In this document: positions 7,101 through 9,534 of the stretch, one piece after another | How positions within the stretch are numbered: the first letter of the stretch is position 1 | How the letters are laid out: every line of letters starts with the position of its first letter | Origin: Hyphomonas sp. | Lineage (GTDB): Bacteria; Pseudomonadota; Alphaproteobacteria; Caulobacterales; Hyphomonadaceae | Direction of reading: 5' to 3' | NCBI GenBank assembly: GCA_029287305.1 | Contig: JARFRJ010000230.1 | Coordinates: forward strand, 1 to 9,534 | DNA: 9,534 bases | Translations under genes and position numbers: made by a program | Notes under the pieces: model-generated | The model's database searches: none | Seen by the model: the letters and a program-made list of their open reading frames with translations, nothing else | Told to the model about the DNA's origin: nothing

Positions 7101-7617
7101 GCCCGGCAATCCCGGCGGCTTCCTCCAGAATACGCCGACGGTTTTGCGGCTTGGCATCGATCAATTCGGAAATCTGTCCTTGGCGGACCAGAGCCGGTGA
7201 ATTGGCCCCTGTGGACGCATCGGCAAATAAAAGCTGTATATCCCGCCCGCGGACAAGGCGCCCATTTAACTTATAGGTGGTGCCCTTGGCACGCTTGGCG
7301 CGTCTTGTGACTTCCAATGTATCGCTATTGTTAAAGGCCGCCGGAGCCTGCCGACTGGTATTATCCAGAAGCAGGGTGACTTGCGCTGTTTCGCGGGCTG
7401 GACGTTTGGCTGAGCCTGAAAAGATAAGATCGTCCAATTCCGCGCCGCGCAAGGCTTTGGCAGAACTGGCCCCCATTGCCCAGCGTAAAGCTTCAAGCAG
7501 ATTGGATTTGCCGCAGCCATTTGGCCCGACAATACCGGTTAAACCCTCCTCAATGGCGAAATCGGTCGGGTCTACAAAGGATTTAAAACCAGCGATACGG
7601 ATTTGCGTGATATGCAT
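4153..7617 (-). CDS. smc: Chromosome segregation protein SMC
   Basis: SMC is the ATP-driven DNA-loop motor of the SMC-ScpAB condensin complex, which organises and separates daughter chromosomes. The 1154-residue chain is complete and of the usual length. In order it has: the N-terminal head starting IAGFKSFVDPT, with Walker A GPNGCGKSN (31-39); the Q-loop region VRQGQISELI (about 144-153); a long Ala/Glu/Gln/Arg-rich coiled coil; a hinge at about 505-635 (PVLEQIKVKAGYERALAAAL through GQRLVSKKGKLWRWDGF), the compact form I associate with alphaproteobacteria; the returning coiled coil; and the C-terminal head with signature LSGGEQ (from 1053), Walker B VLDEVDAPLDDAN (Asp1081, Glu1082) and His1115 of the switch. 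All catalytic motifs are intact. The ATG at 7617 fits the family N-terminus, although its Shine-Dalgarno is weak. No scpA or scpB is nearby. Confidence 0.98.
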   Translation of the reverse strand: MHITQIRIAGFKSFVDPTDFAIEEGLTGIVGPNGCGKSNLLEALRWAMGASSAKALRGAELDDLIFSGSAKRPARETAQVTLLLDNTSRQAPAAFNNSDTLEVTRRAKRAKGTTYKLNGRLVRGRDIQLLFADASTGANSPALVRQGQISELIDAKPQNRRRILEEAAGIAGLNTRRHEAELKLRAAEINLDQLVLISEELARQKQSLERQARKVSKYKALSLKIDAYTQLALYLRWTEAEETHMQAEAAYKSAIAAVDLTAREAAHSETLRLNAFTLLPDLRKRESEVGARFGQARIALAKLDAQSNASQQNQQNISEELKRLDADMEREASFIAEAQEACDLSSIELNTFPDADIAVQSAEESGARSALGEAERALNTAQHQVDDIAQKLAHWRADALAAQKAIAAQKERASTLRKEADQLNAALATFSNIAKLADDLNLAKSDEAEADQALEQARHDVERHKQALLGLKSSEAAIRPRVEEARKAVRALEVEISGLKRLSQNYKTSRAAPVLEQIKVKAGYERALAAALGDDLQAPLEADNDLYWAGADRPDVSLPQGITSLGNWLQAPDALAARLSQCGLVDEGQGDAIQSQLRPGQRLVSKKGKLWRWDGFIRTPDAPLPAAERLEQKNRLESAEEKLPARLEALHSAEAELETARSDRQSGEMSLSQSQSTSEACLQSLNTARLKTAGIQQSHDQRLLQRDAKYQTFERVSRELKETMAQIDALSDQQGEERLAPQMEAELAEARQALTTAREQEMQARAALTEILQAHKALAERRTRVTNSLKAWTARLAAAQERKIKLEARQSDISSRLEKFSSERTQEEAQRTRLMTDIQQAEQAQRQAADRLAKAEAHLREAENQARTATQNASQARESLHATKLALLACEEKLADLIEMSEDQFQSAPNALYTRAAEHIGQEPCQACDMRSATQNALDLTRQREQLGGLNMEAASEAEDIGERLEAQDREKQDLTAAIAKLRGGVDALNAEGRQRLLKAFNIVNDHFKTLFTTLFQGGQAELRLIDDNDPLSCGLEIYAQPPGKRLSTLRLLSGGEQALTATALIFAVFLSNPAPICVLDEVDAPLDDANVDRFCRMLSEMRRLTETRFLVITHNAVTMSRMDRLYGITMQEQGVSKLVSVDLRDAEALIAAE

Positions 7618-7656
7618 TGAGTCTGCTTCTACGTTTCCTTGGCGATGATTTTAAAC

Positions 7657-8400
7657 TTAATTGTCCAGCGTGTCCGGCAGAGGGGTTGTGTCTGCCGCAT
7701 ATGTCTCCAAAGCAGCGTCCAGAATGCGGAAAAACCCCTCGCGTGTGCGGGCATCATGCGAGGCATCCATGCGCTTTCCGTTCAGATATAAAGTCGGTGT
7801 CGCGCTGATATCCTGCGCCCGGGCATGGGAAACGGATTTTGACAATTGCCGGCTATATTGCGGGTCTTGCAGGCAAGCGTCAAACTCAGCCTCATTGACC
7901 CCATAGCGCAGGCCAATATCAACCAATTCCTGTTTAACGCCGCCTGTCGAGGCACTCGTGAAAATCTGCTCTTGCGCGGCAAAAAAATCATCCAGAACAT
8001 TAAAATATGTTTCAGGGCCGGTGCACCGTGCCAAGATAAAGCCCGCCATCGCCAATTGCACCGGAGGGGTGGGAAACTCTTGAAAAACAAGGCGCACTTT
8101 ACCGGTTGCGATATAATCGCGTTTTAGCTCGGGCATAATTTCATCATGCAGGCTTTTGCAATGCCCGCAGGTCAAGGAGGCGTATTCTGTCAATACGATC
8201 TCTGCATCAGGATTGCCCAGAATGACAGACCCTTTTTCGGTGTCAAACACGACCATAGTCATGAATTTATTATCGGTGATGTCAGGAGAGCCAGAAATGT
8301 TGGAATTGGTCGCGCTGATATCGGCTTTTACCTCGCTACATCCCGTAAATAGGAAGCTGAGACATATAAAACTGGCCAGAAGAGGAGAGATAGAATTCAT
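7657..8400 (-). CDS. DsbA-like thiol-disulfide oxidoreductase, predicted lipoprotein (copy 2)
   Basis: This is a periplasmic thioredoxin-fold protein of the DsbA type, probably acting on disulfide bonds in envelope proteins. The 247-residue chain starts with a signal sequence ending in a lipobox-like FLFTGC, so Cys21 is probably lipidated. Ser at +2 would favour the outer membrane under the E. coli sorting rule. The thioredoxin-fold part starts near residue 55. The active site is CGHC (78-81), and the cis-proline motif is ATPTLYLNG (Pro202). Two further cysteines, Cys126 (LARC) and Cys176 (DACL), occupy the positions of the second, structural disulfide of many alphaproteobacterial DsbAs. The linker between lipobox and domain is about 30 residues of mainly Ser/Thr/Asn/Asp. 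The ATG at 8400 has no good Shine-Dalgarno. The gene lies 39 nt upstream of smc. An oxidase is most likely; an isomerase or reductase cannot be excluded. Confidence 0.9.
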   Translation of the reverse strand: MNSISPLLASFICLSFLFTGCSEVKADISATNSNISGSPDITDNKFMTMVVFDTEKGSVILGNPDAEIVLTEYASLTCGHCKSLHDEIMPELKRDYIATGKVRLVFQEFPTPPVQLAMAGFILARCTGPETYFNVLDDFFAAQEQIFTSASTGGVKQELVDIGLRYGVNEAEFDACLQDPQYSRQLSKSVSHARAQDISATPTLYLNGKRMDASHDARTREGFFRILDAALETYAADTTPLPDTLDN

Positions 8401-8511
8401 GAATCTAACAGGATAAAAGAGTTATTATTATGGGCGTATGCAGCCAAAAAGGCCAGGCCCTGATTTACTATAGCGAGATTCGACCCGACATGCGGGCCAA
8501 TCTGCATAATT
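8401..8511 (-). other. 111-nt gap between the two DsbA-like genes, with a hairpin
   Basis: On the - strand GGCCCG-CATGT-CGGGTC (8498-8482) forms a 6-bp stem with one G-U pair, 13 nt after the upstream stop codon. The G-U pair is a mismatch in the + strand copy, so the structure is better on the - transcript. No T-run follows directly. Further on, near 8440-8461, a GGCCTGGCCTTTTTGGC stretch has short self-complementary parts but no convincing terminator. I found no strong promoter for the downstream dsbA-smc genes here, although the length of the gap leaves room for one. Confidence 0.4.
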
Positions 8512-9129
8512 TTACCCTTCAGGATTTCCTTCAATCAGGGTCAGAAGACTTTCCGCGGTGCGCCCCTCTGCGCCGCTTAACAAGCGATTATTCAGAAACA
8601 AAGTGGGTGTCGCGTTCACACCTGCCGCGCGCCCAGCCTCAGAGGCTTTTGTGACATCCGCCTGCAGCGTTTCATCGCGCAGACAGGTTTCAAATTGTGT
8701 GCCGTCAACGCCGTGGCGGGCAGCAAGGGTCTGGAGAGCTGAGCGCACAGACCCATTGCGGGTTGCGTTTAGAATGCCCGTCTGGTTCTTGAACAAATCA
8801 TCCAGAACAGCAAAATATCTTGTGTTTCCAGCGCATCGGGCCAGGACAAAAGCGGCGACATCAATTTCATTACGTGGAAATTCCCTGAAAATATAATGTA
8901 ATTTACCGTCATCGGTGAGTGTTTTCACCGTCTCCCAGGTTTCAGAGTGTAGCGCCGCGCAAGCTGGGCAAGTCGCAGAGGCATATTCGATCAATTCATA
9001 GGGGGCCTCTGGCGAGCCGAGGCTCATATCATTCAGGTTTTCCGAGGAAGGGCCCTCTGCGCAGGCAAATAGCGCCGCCATGAGCGTGAAGCCGATAAAG
9101 GTTTTCATCCAGAGTTTTAAAAAAGTCAT
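8512..9129 (-). CDS. DsbA-like thiol-disulfide oxidoreductase, predicted lipoprotein (copy 1)
   Basis: This is a second thioredoxin-fold protein of the DsbA type, 205 residues from the ATG at 9129. A signal sequence MKTFIGFTLMAALFAC ends in a lipobox-like LFAC, with the probable lipidated cysteine at residue 23. The active site is CPAC (54-57), the cis-proline motif is NATPTLFLN (Pro175), and the extra cysteine pair is Cys99 (LARC) and Cys149 (ETCL). It shares the layout of the neighbouring copy (EYAS-x-TC, EFP, LARC, YF-x-VLDD, TPTL-x-LN) but differs in active-site dipeptide (PA against GH) and has a shorter linker and no C-terminal extension. Start choice is uncertain: a TTG at 9135 and an ATG at 9108 are in frame, and the last gives the cleanest signal peptide. 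Only 30 nt separate it from dciA upstream. The place between dciA and smc matches the single dsbA-like gene of many alphaproteobacteria. Confidence 0.9.
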   Translation of the reverse strand: MTFLKLWMKTFIGFTLMAALFACAEGPSSENLNDMSLGSPEAPYELIEYASATCPACAALHSETWETVKTLTDDGKLHYIFREFPRNEIDVAAFVLARCAGNTRYFAVLDDLFKNQTGILNATRNGSVRSALQTLAARHGVDGTQFETCLRDETLQADVTKASEAGRAAGVNATPTLFLNNRLLSGAEGRTAESLLTLIEGNPEG

Positions 9130-9159
9130 AGTCAAGGGCCTGCCAAATTTGATGTTTAT

Positions 9160-9534
9160 TTAATCCTGACTGGTTATCACAGCTTTGCCTAAATCGACAA
9201 TCGCTGCTTTCAATTTGTCAGAGGTCAGATTGATTGTGCTGGCTTTCAGGGCCGCCAATTCTTCTGCGCTGAGGGTGCGTTTGCGCTTTATAGCCGGGGC
9301 TTTTTTCCAATTTCCCTGCTGCAAAGCCAGTTTTGTGATGTTTCCGGCTGCGGAAACAGAGACACGCTGCCGGATCGTTTCGTTTTGATGCTGAATGAGC
9401 GCAGCGGCGGCAGGCAGAACTTTCAATGTTAAAGTCCTGGCGGATTTATTGCCAGATAAGCGAATGGGTTTGCAAAGCCCAGCAATCTCTTCGCCGACAA
9501 TGCTGGGCCAATTATACTGTAATTGATGCAGGGA
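9160..9534 (-). CDS. dciA: DUF721 / DciA-family protein, C-terminal part
   Basis: DciA proteins load or control the replicative helicase DnaB in bacteria that lack DnaC or DnaI. The frame is open through the right edge, so the N-terminus is missing; 124 codons are present. The visible part begins in the conserved DUF721 core: YNWPSIVGEEIAGLCKPIRL, then a hydrophobic strand (TLTLKVLPAAAALIQHQ) and QRV. This matches the family pattern of W-x-x-IVG-x-x-IA, a Leu-rich strand, then an Ala-rich helix. A Lys/Arg-rich stretch (WKKAPAIKRKRTLSAEELAAL) and a tail without recognised motifs follow. A TTG at 9426 is not a credible start, because the conserved core lies upstream of it. The neighbourhood (dciA, dsbA-like, smc) supports the assignment. 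mutY would be expected further upstream but cannot be seen. Confidence 0.87.
   Translation of the reverse strand, partial: SLHQLQYNWPSIVGEEIAGLCKPIRLSGNKSARTLTLKVLPAAAALIQHQNETIRQRVSVSAAGNITKLALQQGNWKKAPAIKRKRTLSAEELAALKASTINLTSDKLKAAIVDLGKAVITSQD

Noticed and set aside
9160..9426. Separate 88-residue gene starting at a TTG at 9426
   Set aside because: The frame continues upstream to the window edge through the conserved DUF721 core, so this is the tail of a larger gene.

Overview
The window looks like a piece of an alphaproteobacterial chromosome, possibly from the Caulobacterales/Hyphomonadales side. Four things point that way: a separate b' gene beside b in the ATP synthase Fo operon, the gene order dciA - dsbA-like - smc, an SMC hinge of the alphaproteobacterial type, and a split glycine dehydrogenase (gcvPB apart from gcvPA). 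The order-level placement is inference. All genes look intact, and I see no transposase, phage gene, CRISPR array, tRNA or rRNA.

Layout. On the + strand, 1-897 is the C-terminal part of gcvPB, the PLP-binding subunit of glycine decarboxylase. A 195-nt gap (898-1092) follows, holding a nested inverted repeat and two small palindromes. Then comes a 113-residue membrane protein of unknown function (1093-1434). Everything from 1502 to the right edge is on the - strand. In transcription order it is: dciA/DUF721 (partial, 5' end beyond 9534), two different thioredoxin-fold DsbA-like lipoproteins in tandem, smc, and the complete Fo operon atpI-atpB-atpE-atpF'-atpF. The + and - blocks converge at 1435-1501.

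How the genes work together. DciA (replicative helicase loading) and SMC (chromosome organisation and segregation) belong to the chromosome cycle. The two DsbA-like lipoproteins between them would act on the periplasmic side of an envelope membrane. The Fo genes encode the membrane proton channel (a, c), the heterodimeric peripheral stalk (b, b') and the assembly factor AtpI. The F1 genes are not in the window, as is usual when alphaproteobacteria keep F1 and Fo in separate operons. The smc-atpI gap is only 12 nt, so the Fo genes are either read through from smc or use a promoter inside smc.

I found no clearly undescribed system. The most interesting points are the duplicated, diverged DsbA lipoproteins, the nested inverted repeat after gcvPB, the small orphan membrane protein, the tight smc-atpI junction and an AT-rich leader in front of atpE.
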